NCBI RefSeq assembly: GCF_001279725.1
Contig: NZ_LGDE01000101.1
Span: 37,115 to 101,114, forward strand
DNA length: 64,000 nucleotides
Source: Streptomyces sp. WM4235
GTDB lineage: Bacteria; Actinomycetota; Actinomycetes; Streptomycetales; Streptomycetaceae
Direction of reading: 5' to 3'
Shown: positions 1 through 7,490 of the stretch, one piece after another
Layout of the letters: each line of letters opens with the position of its first letter
Position numbering within the stretch: position 1 is the stretch's first letter
Notes under the pieces: model-generated
Databases searched by the model: none
Told to the model about the DNA's origin: nothing
What the model saw: only the letters and a program-made list of their open reading frames with translations
Made by a program: the position numbers and the translations under genes

Positions 1-606
1 ACACCCTAGATATCAATTTTCAGCCGATTTATATAAATAAGACCTGTGATCATTGTCTGCTCGAACATGTTAACGGAGCTGGTACACATCACCGATGGCA
101 GGTGGCTCGAATGTGGCGAGCGCCTCGCCCGTCGCCCGTCATCACCCCCACCCATGGCGTACCGATGACCGGCACACGCGGCCCCTCGGGCGGGACGAAG
201 GGACCATCAGCCGTTGAGCGTTGCCGTTACCGGCCGATGACCGTGAGTGGTGGGCGCGCACCAGGGCCCTGCCGCATGCCGATCATCACGCGAGGCCACC
301 AGGCACCCTCGGACGGGCAGCGCCTACCCCAGGCCCACCCGCGGGGTGGTGTGGCACCCCGGATCCATTCTGGACAGCCCGCCACAGTTCCGCGAAGCGC
401 GGCACCGAATCCCCATTCTGTTCACTGGGCCCGGCTCGGGATGACAGCAAATTAACTGCCGTCTTCAACCATTCCCCGGCACGTGGGTAAACCAGGAAGA
501 TTCAACAATCGCTCCACTCGGGGCGTAGCGCTTGCGATCTCTCGGGAGCAGGGGTACAGAGGAAGTGAGGCGTTTTCGCCCGATCCATCGTATTGGGGAT
601 GACCTC
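1..606. other. gene-poor left edge, no convincing gene
   Basis: No reading frame here has both a ribosome site and family-like protein sequence. The first ~75 bases are clearly more AT-rich than the rest of the window. A 33-codon frame at 67-168 starts ATG-TTA (TTA is the rare bldA codon) and reads somewhat protein-like, but it has no Shine-Dalgarno. Longer frames over 102-490 are low-complexity Pro/Arg/Ala products typical of shadow frames. The last ~100 bases presumably carry the promoter of the pentapeptide gene. Confidence 0.5.
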
Positions 607-1299
607 ATGCCTGGCATAGCGTGGGCTCTGCTCGGATTTCTGATTCTGCTCGGTATTCTCGGCGCGGCGGGTGCGGTCTTTGCTTGGCGTATGGCCGTCA
701 GGGAGCCGGAGCGTGAACCCAGGATTGAAGTGCTGGCCGGCATCGGGGGCGGGTTGATTACCGGCATCGCGATCGGAGTGTCGGCTCTCTTTCTGGACAA
801 GCAGATCGAGGAGAGCCAGAAGTATGCGACGTGGCGCGCGAACGTTGAAATCGTCGAGGCCATGCCAGGGTTCACCCCCGGCAATCGCAATATCGAGGGG
901 ATCAATTTCAGCGGCAAGCTGATGCACAACGCGGATTTCAGGGGGGTCAAAGTACAGAACGGTCAATTTCAGGATACATACCTGGAGCGATCTCACTTCG
1001 AGGGCGCCGATCTGCAGGGCGCGAACCTGATCGGGGCCAACCTCTACGAAGCAAGCCTGATAGGCACCAACCTCGACAGGGCCGATCTGAGGAGCGCCAA
1101 TCTCACCCTCGCAGTTGTCAACGGCGATAAAACCTCGTTCAAGGGAGCGAAGGTGGACGGGCACACTTGCTGGCCCGAAGGCATCGACAAGAAGAAGCTC
1201 GACACGGTCATCGTCACGAACGAAGATCCCGACGACTTCCGAGGCGGAGAGAAGGCTCCCCACTGCACCCTGTGGAAGGGAGGGGAGCGAACCAGGTGA
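607..1299 (+). CDS. membrane-anchored pentapeptide-repeat protein
   Basis: The predicted 230-aa protein starts with a hydrophobic segment (about residues 3-21), then a short charged loop and a second hydrophobic stretch (about 46-62). The second half holds a short run of pentapeptide repeats of the A(D/N)LXX type, for example GADLQGANLIGANLYEASL and TNLDRADLRSANL. Such repeats fold as a right-handed quadrilateral beta helix. The C-terminus has two Cys (CWPEG and HCTLW) outside the repeats. I chose ATG 607 rather than the upstream frame start because GGGGAT lies a few bases in front of it. It is likely an integral membrane protein with the repeat domain on one face. Function is unknown: members of this family range from gyrase-protecting proteins to scaffold domains, and nothing nearby narrows it. 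Confidence 0.75.
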   Translation: MPGIAWALLGFLILLGILGAAGAVFAWRMAVREPEREPRIEVLAGIGGGLITGIAIGVSALFLDKQIEESQKYATWRANVEIVEAMPGFTPGNRNIEGINFSGKLMHNADFRGVKVQNGQFQDTYLERSHFEGADLQGANLIGANLYEASLIGTNLDRADLRSANLTLAVVNGDKTSFKGAKVDGHTCWPEGIDKKKLDTVIVTNEDPDDFRGGEKAPHCTLWKGGERTR

Positions 1300-1437
1300 T
1301 GAGCGGGACGCAAAGGGCGAAGGCGAACTTGGCATCGTGATGGATTTGCCCATGGGGTCACAACCCCGGGTATGACCAAGCATTCGCCGGTAGCCATTCG
1401 ACGCTTGGCGCCCTTACGGCGACTCCAGGAGGAAGAA

Positions 1438-1680
1438 ATGGGACTCAGGGACCTGCTCCTCGGCAAGAGGCCTCCTCCGCCAGAAGTCGACAGTGCACCG
1501 GTGAAGCGAAGTCCTTTTGAAACCATACCCAAGGCCCAACGAAAAGCAGGCCGATCACTCAAGGAGTTCTTTGGCGTGCTCCATGGGACGAGTTCGGGTC
1601 GCGTCAAAATATGCCCGACATGCAATCGCTCCATGGATCCAGAAGAAACCCATTGCCCTATGGGACACTACGTCGGCTAG
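1438..1680 (+). CDS. small Cys-rich protein, unknown function
   Basis: An 80-aa frame behind a strong GGAGGAAGAA ribosome site, which decides the start at ATG 1438. The body is basic and Pro-rich. The C-terminus carries CPTCNRS, then a spacer and THCPMGHYVG, so three Cys and one His are placed like a half zinc-ribbon or treble-clef knuckle. It lies 138 bp downstream of the pentapeptide gene on the same strand and may share its transcript. I do not recognise the family. The strong ribosome site and metal-knuckle pattern argue that it is real. Confidence 0.6.
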   Translation: MGLRDLLLGKRPPPPEVDSAPVKRSPFETIPKAQRKAGRSLKEFFGVLHGTSSGRVKICPTCNRSMDPEETHCPMGHYVG

Positions 1681-1836
1681 TGCGCCGAAGCGGGAAGACC
1701 TATCCTCCCCTCCCCCGAACGCAAATGCATGTAACGCGCCCATGCATTCGCCCGCTTGAATGCGAGTCCGGACGAAGTCGAGGAGCCCTCGCCGCCCTGC
1801 GCCGTCGAAATGTGACGCCACCCCCAGGGAACGACA

Positions 1837-1870
1837 AGAGCCCTGCCTCACCGAAGTGAGGCAGGGCTCT
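1837..1870 (-). terminator. perfect 15-bp hairpin downstream of tRNA-Pro
   Basis: Perfect inverted repeat AGAGCCCTGCCTCAC / GTGAGGCAGGGCTCT with a 4-base loop, 28 bp past the 3' end of the minus-strand tRNA. It can also end the plus-strand transcript of the small Cys-rich gene, so it is probably bidirectional. Confidence 0.8.
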
Positions 1871-1898
1871 GATCTACGACCACGAGGCGAACCTCTAG

Positions 1899-1972
<74 letters not shown>

Positions 1973-2148
1973 ATGCCCGCTGACCTGGGGGTTTCCCCTG
2001 GTTGAACTGGCACGAGAACAATACCGCACTTCGGAGGGTGGTCGCGCGCACCTTTCCCGGACCCGATCCACGGACCGACCCCCGGGCCCGACCCCCGGAC
2101 GCCGCACGGACGCCCGACAGCCGGCAGGACGGTTGCCGTGACGACCGC

Positions 2149-2179
2149 TTGACCTCAAGTCGACTTGAGGTTGCACGGT
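2149..2179 (+). promoter_or_regulatory. MerR/SoxR-type operator-promoter of the transketolase pair
   Basis: A perfect 20-bp palindrome ACCTCAAGTCGACTTGAGGT occupies 2152-2171. It overlaps a good -35 (TTGACC, 2149-2154) and fills a 19-bp spacer ahead of a weak -10 position (CACGGT, 2174-2179). A long spacer with the dyad between -35 and -10 is the hallmark of MerR-family activation. The core CCTCAAG-N4-CTTGAGG matches the E. coli soxS SoxR box as I recall it at 16 of 18 positions. The predicted transcript start falls at or next to the ATG (2187), which has no Shine-Dalgarno, so the mRNA may be leaderless. Confidence 0.7.
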
Positions 2180-2186
2180 TGGACGC

Positions 2187-2888
2187 ATGACACAGGCAAC
2201 CGCGGACACCGGGCTCCGCCACGAAGACCTGGGCCGGCTCATCGCCCTCATGACCGGGGCAGAGAAGCACGGACCCGCCGCCACGTCCACGCTCGACGTG
2301 TTGTGGGTGCTCTACGACCGGGTGTTGCGGGTGGGGCCCGCATCCGCCCGGGATCCCGAGCGGGACCGGTTCCTGCTCTCCAAGGGACACGGACCCATGG
2401 CCTACTACGCGGTGCTCGCCGCCAAGGGGTTCTTCCCCGTCGAGTGGCTGAGCGGGTTCGGCTCGTACGACTCTCCACTCGGCCACCACCCGGACCGCAC
2501 CCTGATTCCGGGCGTGGAGATCGGCAGCGGTTCGCTCGGGCACGGCCTGCCCCTGGCGGTCGGCAGCGCGCTCGGGCTGCGGGCGCAGGGCTTGGACGAA
2601 CAGGCGGTCTGGGTGCTGATCGGGGACGCCGAGCTCGATGAGGGCAGCAACCACGAGGCGCTCGCCCACGCGGGTTCGGCCGGCCTGGACCGGCTGCACA
2701 CGGTGGTGATCGACAACGACTCCGCGACCCACGGATGGCCGGGCGGGATCGCCTCTCGCTTCGAGGCGGCGGGTTGGTCGGCGGTCACCGTCGACGGACG
2801 GGACCACGAGGCCCTGCACGCGGCCTTCACCCTGCCGCATCCGGGTCGACCGCATGCCGTCGTCGCACGCGTCGAGAAGAAGTTCTGA
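2187..2888 (+). CDS. transketolase, N-terminal (ThDP-binding) subunit
   Basis: A 233-aa protein matching the pyrophosphate/ThDP-binding third of transketolase: LLSKGHGPMAYYAVLA, HHPDRTLIPGVEIGSGSLG and the ThDP motif GDAEL...SNHE (GDG variant) at about residues 150-160. Full-length transketolase is about 650-700 aa, so this is the split form in which the Pyr and PP domains are separate chains. It would move a two-carbon ketol unit between sugar phosphates as a heterotetramer with the next gene's product. It begins right behind a MerR/SoxR-like promoter without a ribosome site. The physiological substrate is not evident. Confidence 0.85.
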   Translation: MTQATADTGLRHEDLGRLIALMTGAEKHGPAATSTLDVLWVLYDRVLRVGPASARDPERDRFLLSKGHGPMAYYAVLAAKGFFPVEWLSGFGSYDSPLGHHPDRTLIPGVEIGSGSLGHGLPLAVGSALGLRAQGLDEQAVWVLIGDAELDEGSNHEALAHAGSAGLDRLHTVVIDNDSATHGWPGGIASRFEAAGWSAVTVDGRDHEALHAAFTLPHPGRPHAVVARVEKKF

Positions 2889-2945
2889 CCAGACATCCGG
2901 ATCGGACGTCCTGTGAGAAGCAGAAACCAAGGGGCAGGGAAGAAC

Positions 2946-3851
2946 ATGGACACCATGCGGGAACGGTTCATCGCGGTCACGTCACGGCTGCTCGACGAGG
3001 ATCCCCGGCTGGCCCTCGTACTCGCCGAGATCACCATGGACGGATTCCGTCCGGCCCGGGTACGTCACCCGGACCGGGTCGTCAACGTGGGGATCCGTGA
3101 GCAGTTGCTCGTGGGCGTCGGTGGAGGTTTGGCCCTCACCGGGATGCGCCCGATCATGCACACTTTCGCGAGTTTCCTCGTGGAGCGGCCGTTCGAGCAG
3201 GTCAAGTTGGACTTCGGGCATCAGGGCACCGGTGGTGTGCTGGTCAGCGCGAGTGCGAGCTACGACTGGCCCGCCGGCGGCTTCACCCACATGTCACCGG
3301 GCGATGTCGCCCTGATGGACACGCTCGAAGGCTGGACGATCCACGTGCCCGGCCATCCCGACGAGGCCGAGGCACTCCTGCGCCACGCCTACGCCGCCGG
3401 CGACGACCGGGTGTACGTCCGGCTCTCCGCACAGGAGAACAGCCGGTCGCGCCCCTTCTCCGGCCTGGGCTTCCAGACGGTGCGCCAGGGCAGCGGCGGC
3501 GTGGTGCTCGCCGTCGGACCGCTGTTGGACAACGTGTTGGCCGCGACGCGGGACATGGACGTCACGGTCCTCTACGCGACGACCGTGCGGCCCTTCGACG
3601 ACGCGGCGCTGCGCGCGGCCGTCGGCTCCGGGCCGGCCGACGTCGTGCTCGTCGAGCCGTACCTGGCCGGCACGTCCACGGCCGCCGCCAACGACGCCCT
3701 CGCCGATCTCCCCCACCGCGTCCTGGGCCTCGGCGTCTCGCGGGCCGAACTCCGCCGCTACGGCACCATCGACGAACACACCTCGGCGCACGGGCTGGAT
3801 CCCGCCGGACTGCGGAAGCGGATCGCGGCCTTCCTCGACCCCCGCGCCTGA
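2946..3851 (+). CDS. transketolase, C-terminal subunit
   Basis: A 301-aa partner of the preceding gene, with the pyrimidine-binding domain of transketolase/DXS type (VVNVGIREQLLVGVGGGLAL, holding the catalytic Glu of the R-E-Q motif) and a C-terminal transketolase_C domain (TVLYATTVRPFDDAALRAA). ATG 2946 was chosen over an upstream frame start because GGGGCAGGGA sits just in front and similarity begins at once (MDTMRERF). The gap from the N-subunit is 57 bp, same strand, so one operon. Downstream, the GAF gene converges, leaving only 10 bp. Confidence 0.85.
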   Translation: MDTMRERFIAVTSRLLDEDPRLALVLAEITMDGFRPARVRHPDRVVNVGIREQLLVGVGGGLALTGMRPIMHTFASFLVERPFEQVKLDFGHQGTGGVLVSASASYDWPAGGFTHMSPGDVALMDTLEGWTIHVPGHPDEAEALLRHAYAAGDDRVYVRLSAQENSRSRPFSGLGFQTVRQGSGGVVLAVGPLLDNVLAATRDMDVTVLYATTVRPFDDAALRAAVGSGPADVVLVEPYLAGTSTAAANDALADLPHRVLGLGVSRAELRRYGTIDEHTSAHGLDPAGLRKRIAAFLDPRA

Positions 3852-3861
3852 GGCCGGGAGC

Positions 3862-4413
3862 CTAGGGGGTGCCTTGTCGGTCCTCGCGCGTGTGCACCAG
3901 CTCGATCAGTTCCGCCGCGAGGCCCTTCAGCGTCGCCAGTCCCTCCAGTCCCCAGCCTCTCGGCACCAGGTCCACGGCGCACACCGTCCCCAGGACGAAC
4001 CCCCGACGGTCCGTCAACGGGGCTCCCAGGTAGGACCGTACGCCGCTGCCGTCCACGACGGCGTTCCCGGCGAAGCGTGCGAAGTCCCGTACGTCCTCCA
4101 GGGCCAGCGCCCGCCGCCGGACGACCACGTGCGGGCAGTACCCGTGGTCCCGGGGCAGGGAGCGCGCCGGATAGCCGCGCCGCGGGGCGTCGGGCCTGCG
4201 GTGCAGTCCGGCGAAGAACTGCCGCTCCTCCCCCATGAAGTTGACGCCCGCGTAGGGCGTCTCCAGTGTCTCGGCGACGCGTTGCGCGAAGGCGTCCAGT
4301 TCCCGGTCCGCCCTTTCCCCCAGGCCCAGTTCACGCAGGCGCGGGGTGCGCGCGGGCGCCTCCCGGTCCACGGGGGTGAGGAGCGGCCGGCCGGTCGATG
4401 CGTACAGGGTCAT
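3862..4413 (-). CDS. GAF-domain protein next to conservon
   Basis: A 183-aa single GAF domain: FAQRVAETLETPYAGVNF, then RDHGYCPHVV and VRSYLGAPLTDRRGFVLGTV, the usual GAF core. GAF domains bind small ligands (cyclic nucleotides, haem, tetrapyrroles) or mediate dimerisation. The HGYCPHV stretch is common in bacterial GAFs that lack a fused output domain. It sits 112 bp downstream of cvnC on the same strand, where a cvnD GTPase gene would be expected, but hairpins lie between. Its ligand is unknown. ATG 4413 is the natural start. Confidence 0.75.
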   Translation of the reverse strand: MTLYASTGRPLLTPVDREAPARTPRLRELGLGERADRELDAFAQRVAETLETPYAGVNFMGEERQFFAGLHRRPDAPRRGYPARSLPRDHGYCPHVVVRRRALALEDVRDFARFAGNAVVDGSGVRSYLGAPLTDRRGFVLGTVCAVDLVPRGWGLEGLATLKGLAAELIELVHTREDRQGTP

Positions 4414-4441
4414 GCGGTTCCCCCGGATCCGAGAGCGTGAT

Positions 4442-4474
4442 GGGTCGGGCGGCGCGGGTGGCGCTGCCCGACCC
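4442..4474 (-). terminator. hairpin between cvnC and GAF gene
   Basis: Inverted repeat GGGTCGGGC / GCCCGACCC (9 bp perfect, with a further GCGC/GCGC inside). A second GC-rich dyad around 4475-4520 (CCGGCCCC / GGGGCCGG) follows. No T-run, as usual in this GC range. It probably stops or attenuates the conservon transcript before the GAF gene. Confidence 0.5.
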
Positions 4475-4525
4475 GGCCCCGGCCGTGACCGCCTGACGGC
4501 GGAGCGGGCGGGGCCGGGTCGGTCG

Positions 4526-4960
4526 TCACAGGCAGCGGTGCAGTCCTTCGAGGACCGCCCGCAGCAGGGTCTGGTCGTCGGCGATCAGTGCGGCGCCGTC
4601 CAGGTGCCGCGGCGCCTGCGCCGTGACGGCCCCGTGTTCGAGCAGGTCGCCGAGCAGTACCTTCACCACCGCCGTCGGGAGCCGCAGGTGTCCCGCCATC
4701 TCGGCGACCGTGACCGCCGCCACGCCCGCGCACAGGCGCAGGACGAGGGTGTGTTCTGGTCCGAGCGGCGCACGCGGGCGTACGCCGGTCGCCGTCACCA
4801 GCGAGAGCAGATCGAGTGCGACGGCCGGTCGGGTCCGCCCGCCGCTCGCGGTGTACGGGCGCGTCACCCGGCCCGCCGTGTCGTCGAGCCACGGGGTGTC
4901 CCGTCCCGCGCCGATGGTGCGCGTCCCCCCGATCAGCGTCCCCCCGATGCGGGTCCTCAT
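4526..4960 (-). CDS. cvnC: conservon protein CvnC (DUF742)
   Basis: A 144-aa protein with the DUF742 pattern: DTAGRVTRPYTASGGRT near residue 30, then a winged-helix-like stretch VAEMAGHLRLPTAVVKVLL and GAVTAQAP. In Streptomyces conservons CvnC binds near the membrane complex formed by CvnA, CvnB and the CvnD GTPase, a G-protein-coupled-receptor-like assembly. Its start codon overlaps the cvnB stop (ATGA), showing translational coupling. The N-terminal ~25 residues are Gly/Thr-rich and variable. Confidence 0.88.
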   Translation of the reverse strand: MRTRIGGTLIGGTRTIGAGRDTPWLDDTAGRVTRPYTASGGRTRPAVALDLLSLVTATGVRPRAPLGPEHTLVLRLCAGVAAVTVAEMAGHLRLPTAVVKVLLGDLLEHGAVTAQAPRHLDGAALIADDQTLLRAVLEGLHRCL

Positions 4961-5454
4961 CGCTCCGCGTCGGCGGCGACGGGCCGCCTCGGCGTCGCCG
5001 ACAGGTACGGACGGACGCTCTTGACCATCATCGCCATCTCGTAGCCGAGGACCCCGGCGTCGGCCTCCCCGTCCGCGAGCACCGCCAGACAGGTTCCGGA
5101 GCCGGCTGCCGACACGAAGACGAGGGCCGTGTCCAGTTCGACCACCACCTGCCGGACCTCCGCGCCGCCCGCGAACCGGGCACCTGCCCCGCGCCCGAGG
5201 GAGTAGATCCCGCAGGCCAGCGCCGCCATGTGGTCGGCGTCGTCGGCGTCCAGTCCGTACGCGCAGGTGACGAGTCCGTCCGCGGTGAGCAGGACGGCGC
5301 CGCGGGTGTACGGCACCCGCTGGACCAGCCCGCTGAGCAGCCAGTCGAGATCGGAGAGCCTGACTGTCTTCGTCGCCACTTCGCCGCCCATGGGGGTGTG
5401 CTCCTTGCCGAGGTGTGGGGTGGGGGTGGTGCGAGGGGTGGGGATCGCGGTCAT
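4957..5454 (-). CDS. cvnB: conservon protein CvnB (roadblock/LC7)
   Basis: A 165-aa roadblock/LC7 domain protein: LDWLLSGLVQRVPYTRGAVL, LTADGLVTCAYGLDADDADH, then QVVVELDTALVFVSAAGSGT. In conservons this domain is the presumed GTPase-activating or scaffold partner of CvnD. Two starts are possible. ATG 5454 overlaps the cvnA stop (ATGA) with GGAGG 7 bases upstream. ATG 5391 has AAGGAG 9 bases upstream and would remove a Pro/Thr-rich leader. I favour 5454 for the coupling. Confidence 0.88.
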   Translation of the reverse strand: MTAIPTPRTTPTPHLGKEHTPMGGEVATKTVRLSDLDWLLSGLVQRVPYTRGAVLLTADGLVTCAYGLDADDADHMAALACGIYSLGRGAGARFAGGAEVRQVVVELDTALVFVSAAGSGTCLAVLADGEADAGVLGYEMAMMVKSVRPYLSATPRRPVAADAER

Positions 5455-7217
5455 GCGGGCCCCTCCGATCGGGCGAGACCGAAGCCCCGCTGGAAGGCCG
5501 CCATCAACCCGGGGTCGTGAACGGGCGGTTCGGCATCGGGCGCACGACCGGGGCCGGCGGCCTCGCCGGGCTCGGGGACGGGATGGGGGCGGGCGTGGCG
5601 TCGGGGCAGTGGCGGCGGATCCGTGTCCGCGCCGATCCCGGTGGCGGGGACGACCGTGCCGAGGAACACCCCGGCGGCCTCGGCCGCGTACTCGGGCGGC
5701 ACCGCCCCCGTCGACACGACCCCGGTCGGCACGAACTCCGCCCGCGTCGGTTCAGGATCGCCCGCTGGGACGGGAGGAGCCGAGTACCCCGGCAGGGACG
5801 GGTCCCACGTCGACACGGCCGGACGCGGGCCGACGGACTCGGACCGGTGGCCCTCGGACGCGTACCTCTCGGCCCCCTGGCCCTCGGACGCGAGGCTCTC
5901 GGACGGGTACGGCTGGGCGGACACCCGTACGGGCGCCGGCGGCAACATCGGGTCCATGTCGCCGGATCCCCATGAGCCGGCCCGGGAGCCGCCCCCCAGC
6001 ACGTCGGCGGCGCTCGGGGCCTGCGCGCCCAACAGCTCCTGCGGCAACACGAGCACGGCGAGCACCCCGCCGTAGATGTTGGACTTGAGCTCGACGGCGA
6101 TCCCGTGCCGCCGGGCCAGCGCCGCGACCACGAACAGGCCGATCCGACCGTCCGCCAGCAGGTGCCGGACGTTGACCTGGTCGGGATCGCCCAGCAAGGC
6201 GTTCATCCGGTGCTGTTCCTCGACCGGCATGCCCAGTCCCCGGTCCTCCACCTCGACCGCGACCCCGGCGGTCACGCGCTCGGCGCGCACCGTCACGTCG
6301 GTGTCGGGGGCGGAGAAGACGGTGGCGTTCTCGACGAGTTCGGCCAGCAGGTGCACCACGTCCGCGACGGCGTGCCCCCGGACGGTGCCGCCCGCCGGGG
6401 GCACCACCTTCACCCGCGTGTACTGCTCGACCTCCGCGACGGAGGAGCGCAGCACCTCGCCCAGATCGATGGGGCGGGTCCACTGGCGCCGGGAGGGGGC
6501 GCCGCCGAGCACGGCGAGGTTCTCGGCGTGGCGGCGGATCCGGGTGGCGAGGTGATCGACGTGGAAGAGCTCCTTGAGCAGGTCGGGGTCCTCGACGGTG
6601 TCCTCCAGGTCGTCGAGGAGGGCGATCTCGCGGTGCACCAGGGACTGGAGGCGGCGCGCGAGGTTGACGAAGACCTCGACCTTGCGGTCGCTGTCGGACG
6701 GGGTGACCGGGCCGGCCAGCCGGACGAGGGTCGTGTGCGCCTGTTCCCGGGCGCCCCGGAGCTCCTGGGAGAGCAGCCAGAACTCGTCCACCCCCGCCGG
6801 GTCGGTGTGCGGCGGCGGCCCGCTCGGTCCGCCGCGTACCGGGCGGGCCGCGGCCTCGCCCCGTTCCAGCCGTTCGGCGGCCGTCCGCAGTTCCTGCCGG
6901 CCGCGCACGCTGGAGCGGCGCAGGGCCTCGCATCGGTCGCGGACGGCTTTCGCCGCGCGTTGCCCGCCCAGCAGGGCCGCGGCGAGGGCACCGACCACGA
7001 GCAGGGCGCAGCCGCCGAGGACCGGCCACAGACGAACGTCCCGGTCGCCGGCGCCTCCGCCGAGCTGGAGCGTGAAGATCACCGCGGCCGCGCCGCTGAG
7101 TCCCGCGGCGAGGGTGGGCAGGACGGTGGCGCGGAGCATCTGGGGGCGTATCTGCCGGCCGGGACCGGTGGCGGCGTGTCTCGACGGGGAGTGGCGGGCG
7201 GCGCGAAGTCCGGACAT
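5451..7217 (-). CDS. cvnA: conservon sensor ATPase CvnA (nitrate-sensor-kinase-like)
   Basis: A 588-aa protein. Two transmembrane segments lie near the N-terminus (about residues 31-52 and 63-84). A linker with a helical dimerisation-like region follows, then a GHKL ATPase domain with N box LLAELVENATVFSAP, G1 VEDRGLGM and G2 GRIGLFVVAALARRHGI. The last ~180 residues are a Pro/Ser-rich tail with degenerate repeats around SEGQGAERYASEGHRSES. A phospho-accepting His H box is not obvious, as in other CvnA proteins. ATG 7217 has GAGGACGCCG directly upstream; an earlier GTG at 7277 is less likely. It heads the cvnABC operon. Confidence 0.88.
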   Translation of the reverse strand: MSGLRAARHSPSRHAATGPGRQIRPQMLRATVLPTLAAGLSGAAAVIFTLQLGGGAGDRDVRLWPVLGGCALLVVGALAAALLGGQRAAKAVRDRCEALRRSSVRGRQELRTAAERLERGEAAARPVRGGPSGPPPHTDPAGVDEFWLLSQELRGAREQAHTTLVRLAGPVTPSDSDRKVEVFVNLARRLQSLVHREIALLDDLEDTVEDPDLLKELFHVDHLATRIRRHAENLAVLGGAPSRRQWTRPIDLGEVLRSSVAEVEQYTRVKVVPPAGGTVRGHAVADVVHLLAELVENATVFSAPDTDVTVRAERVTAGVAVEVEDRGLGMPVEEQHRMNALLGDPDQVNVRHLLADGRIGLFVVAALARRHGIAVELKSNIYGGVLAVLVLPQELLGAQAPSAADVLGGGSRAGSWGSGDMDPMLPPAPVRVSAQPYPSESLASEGQGAERYASEGHRSESVGPRPAVSTWDPSLPGYSAPPVPAGDPEPTRAEFVPTGVVSTGAVPPEYAAEAAGVFLGTVVPATGIGADTDPPPLPRRHARPHPVPEPGEAAGPGRAPDAEPPVHDPGLMAAFQRGFGLARSEGPA

Positions 7218-7383
7218 CGGCGTCCTCGGTACGTGGGGCCCGGGCCCCCGGATGTGCCGAGGCCCGGCGTTGATCACCGGATACCCACGCTAGACCGCAC
7301 TCTCCCGCCCGGGACCGTCAGTCGGGGAACTTGGCGGGGGTGCTTCCCGCTTGCGACGGAGCGCTCGTACGACAGCCCGAATC

Positions 7384-7452
7384 CGCCGGGAGCGCATACG
7401 CCCGGGCAGGACGGGGCGTACGCCGTCCGAGCGCGCGCCCGCGCTCCCGGCG
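7384..7452. repeat. long inverted repeat in cvnA upstream gap
   Basis: CGCCGGGAGCGC (7384-7395) is perfectly complementary to GCGCTCCCGGCG (7441-7452). Inside lies a second imperfect dyad around GCGTACGCCGTCC. It lies 39-107 bp past the stop of the minus-strand metallo-hydrolase and upstream of cvnA, so it could be that gene's terminator or a structured leader. Confidence 0.4.
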
Positions 7453-7490
7453 AGGACCGGGGCCGCCCCGGGCCCCGGGTGGCGAAAGAG

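Noticed and set aside
67..168. 33-codon ORF with a TTA second codon at the left edge
   Set aside because: No ribosome site, no family; noted only because TTA codons are rare and can mark bldA control.
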